From positions 19,460-83,459 of the forward strand of contig JAYFNU010000011.1 of NCBI GenBank assembly GCA_034933305.1: a stretch of 64,000 nucleotides of DNA. Reading direction: 5' to 3'. The DNA comes from JAYFNU01 sp034933305 (GTDB lineage Bacteria > Bacillota > Clostridia > Oscillospirales > Ruminococcaceae). The first letter of the stretch is position 1. The number at the start of each line of letters is the position of its first letter. The notes beneath the pieces are model-generated. The model was not told the DNA's origin. It did not search any database and saw only the letters and a program-made list of their open reading frames with translations. The translations under genes were made by a program, and so were the position numbers. Positions 18,301-25,689 of the stretch are shown here, piece after piece.

Positions 18301-18458
18301 ACGACAAGGTCGCGACCTTCGCCATCACCGGCAACGGCGACGGCGTCGGCATGAGCCAGAGCGGCGCGAACCAGTACGCGAAGGTCAACAGCTGGAGCTG
18401 CAAGCAGATCCTCGAACACTATTTCCCGGGCACGACGATCGAGACGATCACGTGGTGA
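15393..18458 (+). CDS. cinA: CinA fused to membrane anchor, sortase B-like and SpoIID-like domains
   Basis: One uninterrupted frame encodes 1021 residues; CinA alone is ~410. The start is TTG at 15393, with AAAGGAGG 8 bases upstream. Residues 1-170 are the MoaB/MogA-like CinA domain (VGTELLMGNTQNTNA, TGGLGPTDDDMT). Residues ~255-410 are the NMN-deamidase-type domain (LAESCTGGLLASS, GITGLAGP). A KPKKK patch and a membrane segment (446-466) follow, so the rest should be outside. Residues ~495-685 match sortase B in layout, but the catalytic His position is Ser565 (KGS for YGH) and the Cys position is Asp665. Residues ~778-1020 match SpoIID, ending GDGVGMSQSGA, with the catalytic Glu replaced by Gln790 and the usual GHG histidine by Asp983. 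Both outer domains are probably non-catalytic. Confidence 0.88.
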   Translation: MKAEIIAVGTELLMGNTQNTNATYIARKLALLGYEVHHQTVVGDVEQDIVDAVRIAVARSELTVLTGGLGPTDDDMTKEAVAKAFGFQLIRDPAILEGIRAFFKSLGREMAPNNEKQADLIQGGEALPNPNGTAPGIYIEGKKQVIAILPGPPREMEPMFDNELAPRLAKLNKLATYTASAHIFGIGESELELRIKDLLYKKNPYAAPYAKTGEVHIDICAHAPTQTEAMTLAKEYIEKIKERAGDCVYSTDGCELNETVVKLLTETGMKVSLAESCTGGLLASSITEIPGASRVFEYGMAAYADWVKNEDLDVDPAVLRRYTAISSVTAAEMAKGAFDNGRADIGVGITGLAGPDVGEYIDKPAGLVYIAVADSGNVIVKKFTFNASRGRAYVRELCVKNALDMIRRFVLGLPIDGARRFEPDRLADLDREKPKKKSSLAVERGALMVLCGLVLLGGAYVGVRSLKERFDANVYADIRSTYAETAASGDKTEVSLEALAQSNADTVGWLWNDSGSVDSVVVGWKADGYYDNHDFKGYESALGCLHIANETDILTGPDNIVIKGSSAGEGLMFAPLLSSADPAYLADNYTFSLKTEDGVTQYEVFSVCYVNTNESVGALQTFYLNSYFDDENPATDFIVEAKIRSVVNVDVSVVPSDRFLTLVTDGTDWSGEKIVVIARAVREGETAGLAATAFTKNMAPLCPDVWYSVNKSTSLVNEPIERDKWKNWVVDNERALNGESGGALTAVGNQEFGSNYDNDPTKAVQLTVIMNGTQTTGSPLYIVSRMVAAQVSSGYSDEAVKAQAIADISSLRYDFNTVGTPSVTGQVASDGIVALVTEVIDQCMFYGGAPAYAPCFVSCALKTNAYDEVYPDSAGAYPYLVSVQSSYDYNAAGYTRSTNFNESVVRSRIEGYYGIKLSDNYAGWINVTEKTAAGYAKTVSIDGQLTVTGADLALKCLELRSAYFTLTWSDDKVATFAITGNGDGVGMSQSGANQYAKVNSWSCKQILEHYFPGTTIETITW

Positions 18459-18470
18459 TCCCCCGGGCCG

Positions 18471-18507
18471 CAAAAAAAGAGCGCCGGTCGAAAGACCGGC
18501 GCTTTTT
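18471..18507. terminator. bidirectional intrinsic terminator
   Basis: A 10-bp stem (AGCGCCGGTC, GAAA tetraloop) has an A-run on the left and a T-run on the right, between the convergent cinA fusion and the SHOCT-like gene. Confidence 0.88.
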
Positions 18508-18518
18508 GTCGTGCTGCG

Positions 18519-19118
18519 CTATTTTCTGTAGTCCTCCAGCTTTTGGGCGTATTCCTCGTGGGAGATGATGCCCGCCGCGAGCAGGTCGCGGAGCTCGGTG
18601 ATCTTGCGCTGGTACGCCTCGGGCGACAGCGGGATCATCTTGTGCGCGCTGTAGGACGCGGAGGACACCGTCGGGGCGACGGACGTGGAGCCCGCGGGGC
18701 GGTAGCCCGCTTCCATCTCGTCGATGGCGTTGAACTGCCCCGGCTCAAGCGCGGAATGCCGCGCGTCCTCGCACAGATGGCCGTCGGAGGCGGTCATCGA
18801 ATAGGGCGAGGAGCTCTGCCTGCCGCCGGCCGCCTTCGGCGCGGCGGACTGCCCGTCGCGCTTCTGCGAGCGCACGACCGCGATGAGGCCGACGACGACG
18901 AGCAGCAGCATCACGATCGGAACGATCAGGAAGCCGTAGCCTTCCGGCAGCAGCGAGGCGGCGAGGATGACGGGAAAGATGAGCAGCGTCCAGACGCCGC
19001 CCTTTTTGTTGTTTTCGCCGCGCCCCGCGAAGCGGTCGGTCTGGGAGGACTGCGTGCCCTGCGCGCGGCTGATGGAGTTGTTGAGATTGGTCGGATAGCG
19101 GTCGTTCGGGATGTTCAT
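18519..19118 (-). CDS. small membrane protein with C-terminal SHOCT-like segment
   Basis: The product is 199 residues. A polar Asn/Ser-rich N-terminus precedes two close membrane segments (LLIFPVILAASLLPEG and FLIVPIVMLLLVVVGLIAVV, about residues 44-82). A Ser/Ala-rich linker follows, and the C-terminal ~30 residues read ITELRDLLAAGIISHEEYAQ, typical of short SHOCT-type oligomerisation modules. AAAGGAG lies 6 bases before the ATG. It is the last gene behind argS (27-base gap) and probably belongs to the ddl operon. The function is unknown. Confidence 0.75.
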   Translation of the reverse strand: MNIPNDRYPTNLNNSISRAQGTQSSQTDRFAGRGENNKKGGVWTLLIFPVILAASLLPEGYGFLIVPIVMLLLVVVGLIAVVRSQKRDGQSAAPKAAGGRQSSSPYSMTASDGHLCEDARHSALEPGQFNAIDEMEAGYRPAGSTSVAPTVSSASYSAHKMIPLSPEAYQRKITELRDLLAAGIISHEEYAQKLEDYRK

Positions 19119-19145
19119 GTCGTGCTCCTTTCCCCTGTGGGGAGG

Positions 19146-20834
19146 TCACATGGTTTCGGGCGCGGTGATCTTGAGCAGCGCGAGGCAGTTGCGCAGCACC
19201 TGGCGGGTCGCGAGGCACAGCCCCGTGCGCGCGAGGCACAGCGGCGCTTCGGCGCACTTGACGCGGCAGCTCGTGTAGAAGCGGTGGTAGGCGCTCGCGA
19301 GATCGACCGTATAGCGCGTGATGCGCGCGGGATCGTACTCGCGCGCGGCGGCGTCGATCTCGGAGGGCAGCTTCGCGATGTGGCGGATGAGCGCCAGCTC
19401 GTCCGGCTCGCGCAGCTGCGCAAAGTCGGCCTGCGCGGCGCTGTCGACGTCGATGCCCTCGGCGCGCAGATTCTTGAGGATGCTGCAGATGCGCGCGTGC
19501 GCGTACTGGACATAATAGACGGGGTTGTCCGAGCTCTCCTTTACGGCGAGATCGAGGTCGAAGTCGAAGTGGCTCTTCGGCTCGCGCAGATTGAAGAAGA
19601 AGCGGGCGGCGTCGATGGGGATCTCGTCGAGCAGGTCGGTCAGCGTGATCGCCTTGCCGGTGCGCTTGCTCATGCGCACGGGCTCGCCGTCGCGCACGAG
19701 CCGCACGAGCTGCATGAGCACGATGTCGAGCTTGTCGCCGTCGAGACCGATGGCGTCCATCGCGCCCTTGAGCCGGGCGACGTGGCCGTGGTGGTCGGCG
19801 CCCCAGACGTTGATGACGCGGTCGAAGCCGCGGGTGACGAATTTGTTGTAGTGGTAGGCGATGTCGGCCGCGAAATAGGTCGGGATGCCGTTCGCGCGCA
19901 CGAGGACCTCGTCCTTTTCCGCGCCGAAATCGGTCGCCCTGTACCAGACCGCGCCGTCCTTTTCATAGGTGTGGCCCTTCTGTCCGAGCAGGTCGATGAC
20001 CATCGCGACGGTGCCGTCGCGGTGCAGCGTGCTCTCGCGGAACCATACGTCGAAGCGGATGCGGTATTTCTCGAGGTCGGCGCGCAGCCCGTCGACGTTT
20101 TTGGGCAGCGCGTAGTCGATGAGCGCCCGCTTGCGCTCCTCCTCGCCGACGTTCACATAGGCGTCGCCGTGCAGTGCCGCGAATTCCTTCGCGCGCACGA
20201 TGATGTCCTCGCCGTGATAGCCGTCCTCCGGGAATTCGACGTCCTGATGATAGAGCTCGAGATAACGGGCGCTCAGCGAGCTGCCGAATTTCTCGATCTG
20301 GTTGCCCGCGTCGTTGACGTAGAACTCGCGCGTCACGTCGTAGCCCGCCGCGTCGAGCACGCTCGCGAGACAGTCGCCGAGCGCGCCGCCGCGCGCGTTG
20401 CCGAGGTGCATGGGGCCCGTGGGATTCGCGGACACGAACTCGACCATGTATTTCCGGTGCGCGCCCGTCCCGGTGCGGCCGTACTGCTCTTTTTCCTCCA
20501 GCACGCCGGCCACGACGCCGGCGTAATACTCCTCGCCGAGGAACAGGTTGAGAAAGCCGGGGCCCGCGACCTCGGCGCGCGCGAAGACGGTGCCGCCGAG
20601 CGACAGCTCGCCGCAGATGATCTCGGCGATGCGGCGCGGGGGCATGGAAAACGCCCGCGCGCCGACGAGCGCGACGTTGGCGGCGAAATCGCCGTGCGAC
20701 GTGTCGGCCGGGATCTCGACGGTGAAATCGGGGATCGGCGCATCGGGCAGCAGGCCCTTCTGCCGGGCGGCCGCGCACGCCTTGAGGATGCTCTCTTTCG
20801 CGCCGCTTTTCGCGAGCGCCACAGGGTCACGCAT
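19146..20834 (-). CDS. argS: arginyl-tRNA synthetase
   Basis: The product is 562 residues, normal for bacterial ArgS. It has the N-terminal Add-1 tRNA-binding domain (~1-110), the class I HIGH-type motif in SANPTGPMHLGNARGG, the KMSKS-type motif as VRMSKRTGKAITL, and the C-terminal anticodon-binding helices (YAHARICSILKNL, ending LLKITAPETM). It charges tRNA-Arg. The ATG overlaps the end of the DUF1934 gene by 8 bases. The arrangement ddl-murI-DUF1934-argS makes its expression part of a wall-precursor operon. No T-box was seen in front of it. Confidence 0.97.
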   Translation of the reverse strand: MRDPVALAKSGAKESILKACAAARQKGLLPDAPIPDFTVEIPADTSHGDFAANVALVGARAFSMPPRRIAEIICGELSLGGTVFARAEVAGPGFLNLFLGEEYYAGVVAGVLEEKEQYGRTGTGAHRKYMVEFVSANPTGPMHLGNARGGALGDCLASVLDAAGYDVTREFYVNDAGNQIEKFGSSLSARYLELYHQDVEFPEDGYHGEDIIVRAKEFAALHGDAYVNVGEEERKRALIDYALPKNVDGLRADLEKYRIRFDVWFRESTLHRDGTVAMVIDLLGQKGHTYEKDGAVWYRATDFGAEKDEVLVRANGIPTYFAADIAYHYNKFVTRGFDRVINVWGADHHGHVARLKGAMDAIGLDGDKLDIVLMQLVRLVRDGEPVRMSKRTGKAITLTDLLDEIPIDAARFFFNLREPKSHFDFDLDLAVKESSDNPVYYVQYAHARICSILKNLRAEGIDVDSAAQADFAQLREPDELALIRHIAKLPSEIDAAAREYDPARITRYTVDLASAYHRFYTSCRVKCAEAPLCLARTGLCLATRQVLRNCLALLKITAPETM

Positions 20835-21291
20835 TGTTCTTGTTCTCCCTTACGGTGATGTCGAGCTCGTTTTCCGACAGCTGGGTCGCGTTGAGGTCGA
20901 GCGCATAGCGCAGCCGCAGACGTCCGCCCTTGTCGGTGAGCCTGTTTTCGATGGTGTCGGCGCGGACGCCGAGCATGAAGCTGCCGAAGCCGGTGTCGTA
21001 ATGGCACATGTGCTTGCGGCCCTTTTCAAGCGTCAGCTGCGAGACGGCCTCGCCCGTGCGCGACATCGTCACGCGGCGGTCGGCCTCGACGCGCAGCGTC
21101 GTCACGGCGCCGTTATAGCCGGTCGCTTCCGTCTCGGTATAGCTGATGTAGTAGTCGTCGTCCTTTTTATAGAATTTTCCGAGCGTCGAAAGCGACAGCC
21201 TGTCCGTGTCGCCGTCGGCGCGCTGGGTGCCCTTGATGTTGATGACGCAGTTGAAGGCGCCGGGCTCCGGCGCGGATGCGGATGCAGTCAT
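20827..21291 (-). CDS. DUF1934 (YwiB-like) beta-barrel protein
   Basis: The product is 154 residues. It belongs to DUF1934, whose Bacillus member YwiB also sits next to argS. Visible features are CVINIKGTQRADGDTD at the N-terminus, FYKKDDDYYISYTE, and the C-terminal LRYALDLNATQLSENELDIT, a pattern of alternating strands consistent with a calycin-like barrel. The ATG at 21291 overlaps the murI stop by 4 bases (ATGA). The function is unknown; the conserved argS linkage suggests a housekeeping role. Confidence 0.88.
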   Translation of the reverse strand: MTASASAPEPGAFNCVINIKGTQRADGDTDRLSLSTLGKFYKKDDDYYISYTETEATGYNGAVTTLRVEADRRVTMSRTGEAVSQLTLEKGRKHMCHYDTGFGSFMLGVRADTIENRLTDKGGRLRLRYALDLNATQLSENELDITVRENKNNA

Positions 21292-22118
21292 AGCAATGCC
21301 TCGCTGATGGGGATGTCCTCGATGGATACGGCGGACGCCTTGCCGCGCACGGCGCGGCCGAGAAAAAGCTCGGCGAGCGGCACGAAGCCCTCGGGACTGT
21401 CGGATGTGAAGAAGTGCAGCGCGCCGCCGCCGTCGGACAGCAGACCCGCCGCGCGCAGGGTGTCGGCGGCGCACCGCGCCGTCTCGCGGCCCGCGTCGAC
21501 GAGCGCGACGTCCGCGCCGAGCACGTCGGCGATGATGTCGCGGATGATGGGGTAGTGGGTGCAGCCGAGGATGACGGTGTCGACGCCCTCCGCCCGCAGG
21601 GGGGCGAGATATTCCGCCGCGACGGCGCGCGTCACGGCGCAGTCGCGCGCGACATAGCCGTTCTCGACGAGCGGCACGAACAGCGGACAGGCCTTCGGAA
21701 AGACCGCGAGCTGCGCGTTTTCGGCCGCGAGCGCCTTTTCGAAAGAGCGGCTGCGGATGGTGGCGGGCGTGCCGAGCACGCCGATGCGGCCGTTCTTCGT
21801 CGCGGCGGCGGCGGCCTTCGCCGTGGGCGCCACGACCGTCACGAGCGGCACCGGCAGCCGGTCGGCGAAGCCGGCGGGCAGCGTCGAGGAGACGGTGCCG
21901 CAGGCGGCGACGACGAGCTTTACGTTTTTCGACAGCAGGAAAGAAATATCCTGCTTCGAGTAGCGCAGGATGGTGTCGGCGTTGCGCGTGCCGTAGGGGA
22001 CGCGCGCGGTGTCGCCGAAGAAGATGATGTCCTCGTGCGGCAGCAGCCGCACGAGCTCCTTGACGGCGGTCAGGCCGCCGAGGCCCGAGTCAAAAACGCC
22101 GATGGCGCTGTCGTTCAT
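21288..22118 (-). CDS. murI: glutamate racemase
   Basis: The product is 276 residues. It makes D-glutamate for peptidoglycan by a two-cysteine, cofactor-free mechanism. Motifs are IGVFDSGLGGLTAVKEL, FFGDTARVPYGTR, the first catalytic Cys in VVAACGTVSS (where most homologs have CNT, here CGT), and the second in ILGCTHYPII. It starts inside the ddl stop (ATGA) and is itself overlapped by the DUF1934 gene, so the group is translationally coupled. The assignment is secure despite the Asn-to-Gly change beside the first cysteine. Confidence 0.95.
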   Translation of the reverse strand: MNDSAIGVFDSGLGGLTAVKELVRLLPHEDIIFFGDTARVPYGTRNADTILRYSKQDISFLLSKNVKLVVAACGTVSSTLPAGFADRLPVPLVTVVAPTAKAAAAATKNGRIGVLGTPATIRSRSFEKALAAENAQLAVFPKACPLFVPLVENGYVARDCAVTRAVAAEYLAPLRAEGVDTVILGCTHYPIIRDIIADVLGADVALVDAGRETARCAADTLRAAGLLSDGGGALHFFTSDSPEGFVPLAELFLGRAVRGKASAVSIEDIPISEALL

Positions 22119-23194
22119 GCGTTCTCCTTCGCGCGCGCGGCGGCGAGCGCCACGAGCCTTTCGATAAGCCGCGCATAGGCGGTGCCGGAGGCCTCCATCA
22201 GCTTCGGGTACATGCTGATGGACGTGAAGCCGGGGATGGTGTTGAGCTCGTTGAGATAGATGTCGCCCGTCGCGCCGTCCATCAGGAAATCGACCCGCGC
22301 GAGCCCCGCGCAGCCCAGCGCCCGGTAGGCCTCGACGGCCGTCTCGCGGATGGTGCGCGCCTGCGCTTCGGTGATGCGCGCGGGGATGAGCGTCTCGCTT
22401 TTGTTCGCGAGGTATTTCGCGTCGTAATCGTAAAATTCGTTGCAGGGCACGATCTCGCCGACCACGGAGGCCTCGGGCATATCGTTGCCGAGCACCGCGA
22501 CTTCGAGCTCCTTGCCCGCGACGGTGCGCTCCGCGACGGCCTTGACGTCGTACCGGAAGGCCAGCTCAAGCGCCCGGCGCAGCTCCGCCGCGTCGTGCGC
22601 CTTCGTCACGCCGACGGACGAGCCGGCGTTGGCGGGCTTGACGAAGATGGGGTAGCCGAGCTTCTGCGAAAGCTCCTTTTCGAGCGCGCCGAAATCGGCG
22701 AGATCGGCGGGGCGCACGGCCGCCCAGGCCGTGTGGGGAATGCCCGCGTGGTCGAGCAGCGTGCTCGTGACCGCCTTGTCCATGCACGCGGCGCTCGACA
22801 GCACGTCGCAGCCGACGAAGGGGATGCCCGCGAGCGTGAAGAGCCCCTGGATGGTGCCGTCCTCGCCGTTTTTGCCGTGCAGCACGGGGAAGGCGACGTC
22901 GACGGGCTCGTTTTTGTAGGAGCCGTTGAAGAAGGTGACGAGACCGCGCACGCCGCGGTCGGGGGAGATGACGCACGGCGTCAGCAGGTCGATGTCGCGG
23001 ACCCAGCTGCCGTCCTCTATCTTTTCGACGGGGCCGTCGTATTTGTACCACCGGCCCTGTTTCGTGATGCCGATGCGCACCGTCTCAAAGCGGTCCGCGG
23101 ACATGTTGCGCAGCACGCTCGCCGCCGACAGCAGCGATACCTCGTATTCGCTCGACGCGCCGCCGAAAATGACCGCGACTTTCAGACGTTCCAT
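22115..23194 (-). CDS. ddl: D-alanine-D-alanine ligase
   Basis: The product is 359 residues of the ATP-grasp family and forms the D-Ala-D-Ala dipeptide for lipid II. Conserved parts are VIFGGASSEYEVSLLSA, PVLHGKNGEDGTIQGL, PIFVKPANAGSSVGVTKA (ATP-binding loop), and the C-terminal RVDFLMDGATGDIYLNELNT that carries the Mg-binding residues. The length and sequence fit the VanA/Ddl clade, but nothing suggests a resistance cluster: the neighbours are murI and argS. It heads the operon behind a promoter with a perfect -10. Confidence 0.95.
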   Translation of the reverse strand: MERLKVAVIFGGASSEYEVSLLSAASVLRNMSADRFETVRIGITKQGRWYKYDGPVEKIEDGSWVRDIDLLTPCVISPDRGVRGLVTFFNGSYKNEPVDVAFPVLHGKNGEDGTIQGLFTLAGIPFVGCDVLSSAACMDKAVTSTLLDHAGIPHTAWAAVRPADLADFGALEKELSQKLGYPIFVKPANAGSSVGVTKAHDAAELRRALELAFRYDVKAVAERTVAGKELEVAVLGNDMPEASVVGEIVPCNEFYDYDAKYLANKSETLIPARITEAQARTIRETAVEAYRALGCAGLARVDFLMDGATGDIYLNELNTIPGFTSISMYPKLMEASGTAYARLIERLVALAAARAKENA

Positions 23195-23255
23195 GGGTGA
23201 TTACCTCTATCCTGAAAAATTAGCGTCTTCCGGCGCCGCATATATAGCGTTTCGT

Positions 23256-23284
23256 ATTATAATATATTTGCGGGAAAAAAGCAA
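23256..23284 (-). promoter_or_regulatory. promoter for ddl-murI-DUF1934-argS
   Basis: On the minus strand TTGCTT, 17 bases, perfect TATAAT, about 60 bases upstream of the ddl ATG. Confidence 0.6.
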
Positions 23285-23313
23285 AATTCCTGCCGGGGAC
23301 GGGGAATTTCCGC

Positions 23314-23342
23314 TTGACTTGCCCCCGCGGGGATGCTATAGT
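23314..23342 (+). promoter_or_regulatory. promoter for rpmG-secE-nusG-rplK-rplA
   Basis: TTGACT, 17 bases, TATAGT. It precedes a 115-base leader with no gene. Confidence 0.65.
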
Positions 23343-23456
23343 TATCTTACCTCTTTGTCGGGTGTATTTTTTTGTGCGCGCATTTTTGCACGAAAACGCC
23401 CGGGTGAGGGAGGCAGAAGCCGCCCACTGGCGGTACAATACGGAGGTGCCGAAAAA

Positions 23457-23606
23457 ATGAGAGTCAAGATCACGCTTGCATGCACGGAGTGCAAACAGCG
23501 CAACTACGACACGAACAAGAACAAGAAGAACACGCCCGACAGGATCGAGGCCAACAAATACTGCCCGTTCTGCCGCAAGCACACGCTTCACCGCGAAACG
23601 AAGTAA
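23457..23606 (+). CDS. rpmG: 50S ribosomal protein L33 (bL33)
   Basis: The product is 49 residues and complete. It carries the zinc-ribbon pairs CTEC near the N-terminus and CPFC near the C-terminus, so this is the zinc-containing form. The rpmG-secE-nusG order is the standard Gram-positive arrangement. CGGAGG lies about 9 bases upstream of the ATG. Confidence 0.96.
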   Translation: MRVKITLACTECKQRNYDTNKNKKNTPDRIEANKYCPFCRKHTLHRETK

Positions 23607-23623
23607 GAAAGGCGGGCTGAACA

Positions 23624-23863
23624 ATGGCTGAAAAGCAGGCTGCCGCCAAGAAACCGGGCTTCCTCGCGCGCTCGCGGAAATATTTCCGCGACACATGGGG
23701 CGAGTTCAAGAAGATCGTCTGGCCGACCAGAAAACAGGTTTGGAACAACGTCGTCGTCGTTTTCACGATGGTCGTTATCTTCGCCATCGTCATCTGGGGC
23801 CTCGATTATCTTTTCGCCTGGCTGCGTGAGCTCGTCATCGGCGCGTTCACGACGGTGGCGTGA
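23624..23863 (+). CDS. secE: preprotein translocase subunit SecE
   Basis: The product is 79 residues with a single C-terminal membrane segment (VVVVFTMVVIFAIVIWGLDY), the short Gram-positive form. The conserved amphipathic region is RDTWGEFKKIVWPTRKQVW. It is the clamp subunit of the SecYEG channel. nusG starts 2 bases after its stop, so the two are coupled. Confidence 0.96.
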   Translation: MAEKQAAAKKPGFLARSRKYFRDTWGEFKKIVWPTRKQVWNNVVVVFTMVVIFAIVIWGLDYLFAWLRELVIGAFTTVA

Positions 23864-23865
23864 CA

Positions 23866-24384
23866 ATGGCGGATACAGCGAAATGGTATGTCGTTCATAC
23901 CTATTCGGGGTATGAGAACAAGGTGGCGACCAACCTCGAAAAGCTGGTCGAGAACCGCCGCCTCCACGAGTACATCGAGGAGGTCAAGATCCCCACGGAG
24001 AAGGTCGTCGAGATCAAGGACAACAAGCGCAAGGAAGTCGAGCGCAAGATCTTTCCCGGCTACGTTCTCGTAAAAATGACCATGACCGACGAGTCCTGGT
24101 ACGTTGTGCGCAACACGCGCGGCGTCACCGGCTTCGTCGGCACGACGACCAAGCCCATCCCGCTGACGCAGGCGGAGGTCGACAAGCTCGGCGTCGAGAC
24201 GAAGGAGATCGTCATCGACTACGCGGTCGGCGACAACGTCAAGGTCTCCGAGGGGCCGCTCGCCGGCTTCATCGGCACGGTCGAGGAGATCGACCGCGAA
24301 AAGCAGAAGGTCAAGGTCAAGGTTTCCATGTTCGGCCGCGAGACGACGGCCGAGCTCGAGGTCGGCGAAGTAGCGCCGATCTGA
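23866..24384 (+). CDS. nusG: transcription termination/antitermination factor NusG
   Basis: The product is 172 residues. The NGN domain begins WYVVHTYSGYENKVATNLEK and carries FPGYVLVKM; the C-terminal KOW domain holds KVSEGPLAGFIGTVEEID. It binds RNA polymerase and couples it with Rho or ribosomes. I chose the ATG at 23866 over a GTG two codons earlier, because the ATG lies right behind the secE stop. Confidence 0.97.
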   Translation: MADTAKWYVVHTYSGYENKVATNLEKLVENRRLHEYIEEVKIPTEKVVEIKDNKRKEVERKIFPGYVLVKMTMTDESWYVVRNTRGVTGFVGTTTKPIPLTQAEVDKLGVETKEIVIDYAVGDNVKVSEGPLAGFIGTVEEIDREKQKVKVKVSMFGRETTAELEVGEVAPI

Positions 24385-24441
24385 CACCGTATAAACGCCT
24401 GTTCGCAGGCATTTAGAAAGGGCGCCGAGGACGGCGTTCTT

Positions 24442-24482
24442 GTGGGAGGGCCGCAAATCTTCATGCGTCCCGCTCAGACCAC
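24442..24482 (+). promoter_or_regulatory. putative L1-binding autoregulatory leader of rplK-rplA
   Basis: The 116-base gap between nusG and rplK contains GTGGGAGGG, later closed by GTCCC and CCAC. A closing GTGG/CCAC stem with a purine-rich internal strand resembles the L1-binding element found before rplK in many Firmicutes. A small UUCG-loop hairpin lies upstream at 24397-24410. The assignment is by pattern memory only. Confidence 0.45.
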
Positions 24483-24500
24483 TTATTCGGAGGACAGGAA

Positions 24501-24929
24501 ATGGCACAAAAGGTAATCGGCTTTATCAAGCTGCAGATCCCGGCCGGCAAAGCGACGCCGGCACCCCCCGTCGGCCCGGCGCTCGGCCAGCACGGCGTGA
24601 ACATCATGGCGTTCACGAAGGATTTCAACGAGCGCACGAAGAACGAGAACGGCATGATCATCCCCGTGGTCATCACGGTCTATGCGGATCACTCCTTCAC
24701 GTTCGTCACGAAGACCCCGCCCGCGTCGGTGCTCATCAAGAAAGAGTGCAACATCGAGAGCGGCTCCGGCGTCCCCAACAAGACCAAAGTCGCGACGATC
24801 TCCAAGGAGTCGCTGCGCAGGATCGCGGAGCTCAAGAAGCCCGATCTCAACGCCGCTTCTGTTGAAACAGCGATGAGTATGATCGCCGGAACAGCCCGCA
24901 GCATGGGCGTCACGGTAGAGGAGGGCTGA
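24501..24929 (+). CDS. rplK: 50S ribosomal protein L11 (uL11)
   Basis: The product is 142 residues. It begins with KVIGFIKLQIPAGKATPAPP, then PALGQHGVNIMAF, and ends GTARSMGVTVEEG. It forms the GTPase-associated centre with 23S rRNA. CGGAGGACAGG precedes the start, and rplA follows after 2 bases. Confidence 0.98.
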   Translation: MAQKVIGFIKLQIPAGKATPAPPVGPALGQHGVNIMAFTKDFNERTKNENGMIIPVVITVYADHSFTFVTKTPPASVLIKKECNIESGSGVPNKTKVATISKESLRRIAELKKPDLNAASVETAMSMIAGTARSMGVTVEEG

Positions 24930-24931
24930 GC

Positions 24932-25648
24932 ATGAAACACGGAAAGAACTACGTCGCGAGCGCCAAGCTCGTCGACCGCACCAAGCTTTATGAGAGCGGC
25001 GAGGCCATGGAGCTTTGCTGCGCCACCGCCAAGGCCAAGTTCGACGAGACCGTCGAGCTGCATGTGCGCCTGGGCGTCGACAGCCGCCACGCCGACCAGC
25101 AGGTCCGCGGCGCGGTCGTCCTGCCGAACGGCACAGGAAAACAGGTCCGCGTCTGCGTGTTCGCGAAGGGCGACGCCGCCAAGGCCGCCGTCGAAGCGGG
25201 CGCGGAGATCGTCGGCGCCGAAGAGATCGCCGAGAAGATCCAGAAGGAAAACTTCATGGATTTCGACGTCGTCATCGCCGCCCCGGACATGATGGGCGTC
25301 GTGGGACGTCTCGGCAAGGTCCTCGGCCCCCGCGGCCTCATGCCGAACCCCAAGGCCGGCACCGTCACGCCCGACGTCGCGAAGGCTGTCACCGACGCGA
25401 AGGCCGGCAAGATCGAGTACCGTCTCGACAAGAGCAACATCATCCACTGCCCCATCGGCAGAGCCTCGTTCGGCAAGGAAAAGCTCGGCGAGAACTTCGA
25501 TACGATCATCGAAGCGATCGTCAAGGCCAAGCCGACGGCGTCGAAGGGCCAGTATATCCGTTCCTGCGTCGTGTCGACGACGATGGGCCCCGGCATCAAG
25601 GTCTCGACGCAGCGCTACATGAACGCACTCAATGTCGCGCAGAACTAA
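24932..25648 (+). CDS. rplA: 50S ribosomal protein L1 (uL1)
   Basis: The product is 238 residues, with VELHVRLGVDSRHADQQVRG, the signature region PDMMGVVGRLGKVLGPRGLM, and a C-terminal STTMGPGIKV. It is part of the L1 stalk and usually represses its own mRNA. It ends just 3 bases before the -35 box of the rplJ promoter. Confidence 0.98.
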   Translation: MKHGKNYVASAKLVDRTKLYESGEAMELCCATAKAKFDETVELHVRLGVDSRHADQQVRGAVVLPNGTGKQVRVCVFAKGDAAKAAVEAGAEIVGAEEIAEKIQKENFMDFDVVIAAPDMMGVVGRLGKVLGPRGLMPNPKAGTVTPDVAKAVTDAKAGKIEYRLDKSNIIHCPIGRASFGKEKLGENFDTIIEAIVKAKPTASKGQYIRSCVVSTTMGPGIKVSTQRYMNALNVAQN

Positions 25649-25651
25649 AGC

Positions 25652-25681
25652 TTGACACAGCGCGTTTTCCTATAGTATAAT
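25652..25681 (+). promoter_or_regulatory. promoter for rplJ-rplL
   Basis: Perfect TTGACA and TATAAT, separated by 18 bases, directly after rplA. Confidence 0.8.
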
Positions 25682-25689
25682 CATAGAGC

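Noticed and set aside
15375..18473. A 1032-codon minus-strand frame over the cinA fusion
   Set aside because: The plus-strand frame has clear domains, a ribosome site and a terminator; the antisense frame has none.
22115..23194. Vancomycin resistance ligase (VanA/VanC type)
   Set aside because: The neighbours are housekeeping (murI, argS), with no vanH, vanX or sensor genes, so an ordinary Ddl is the simpler reading.
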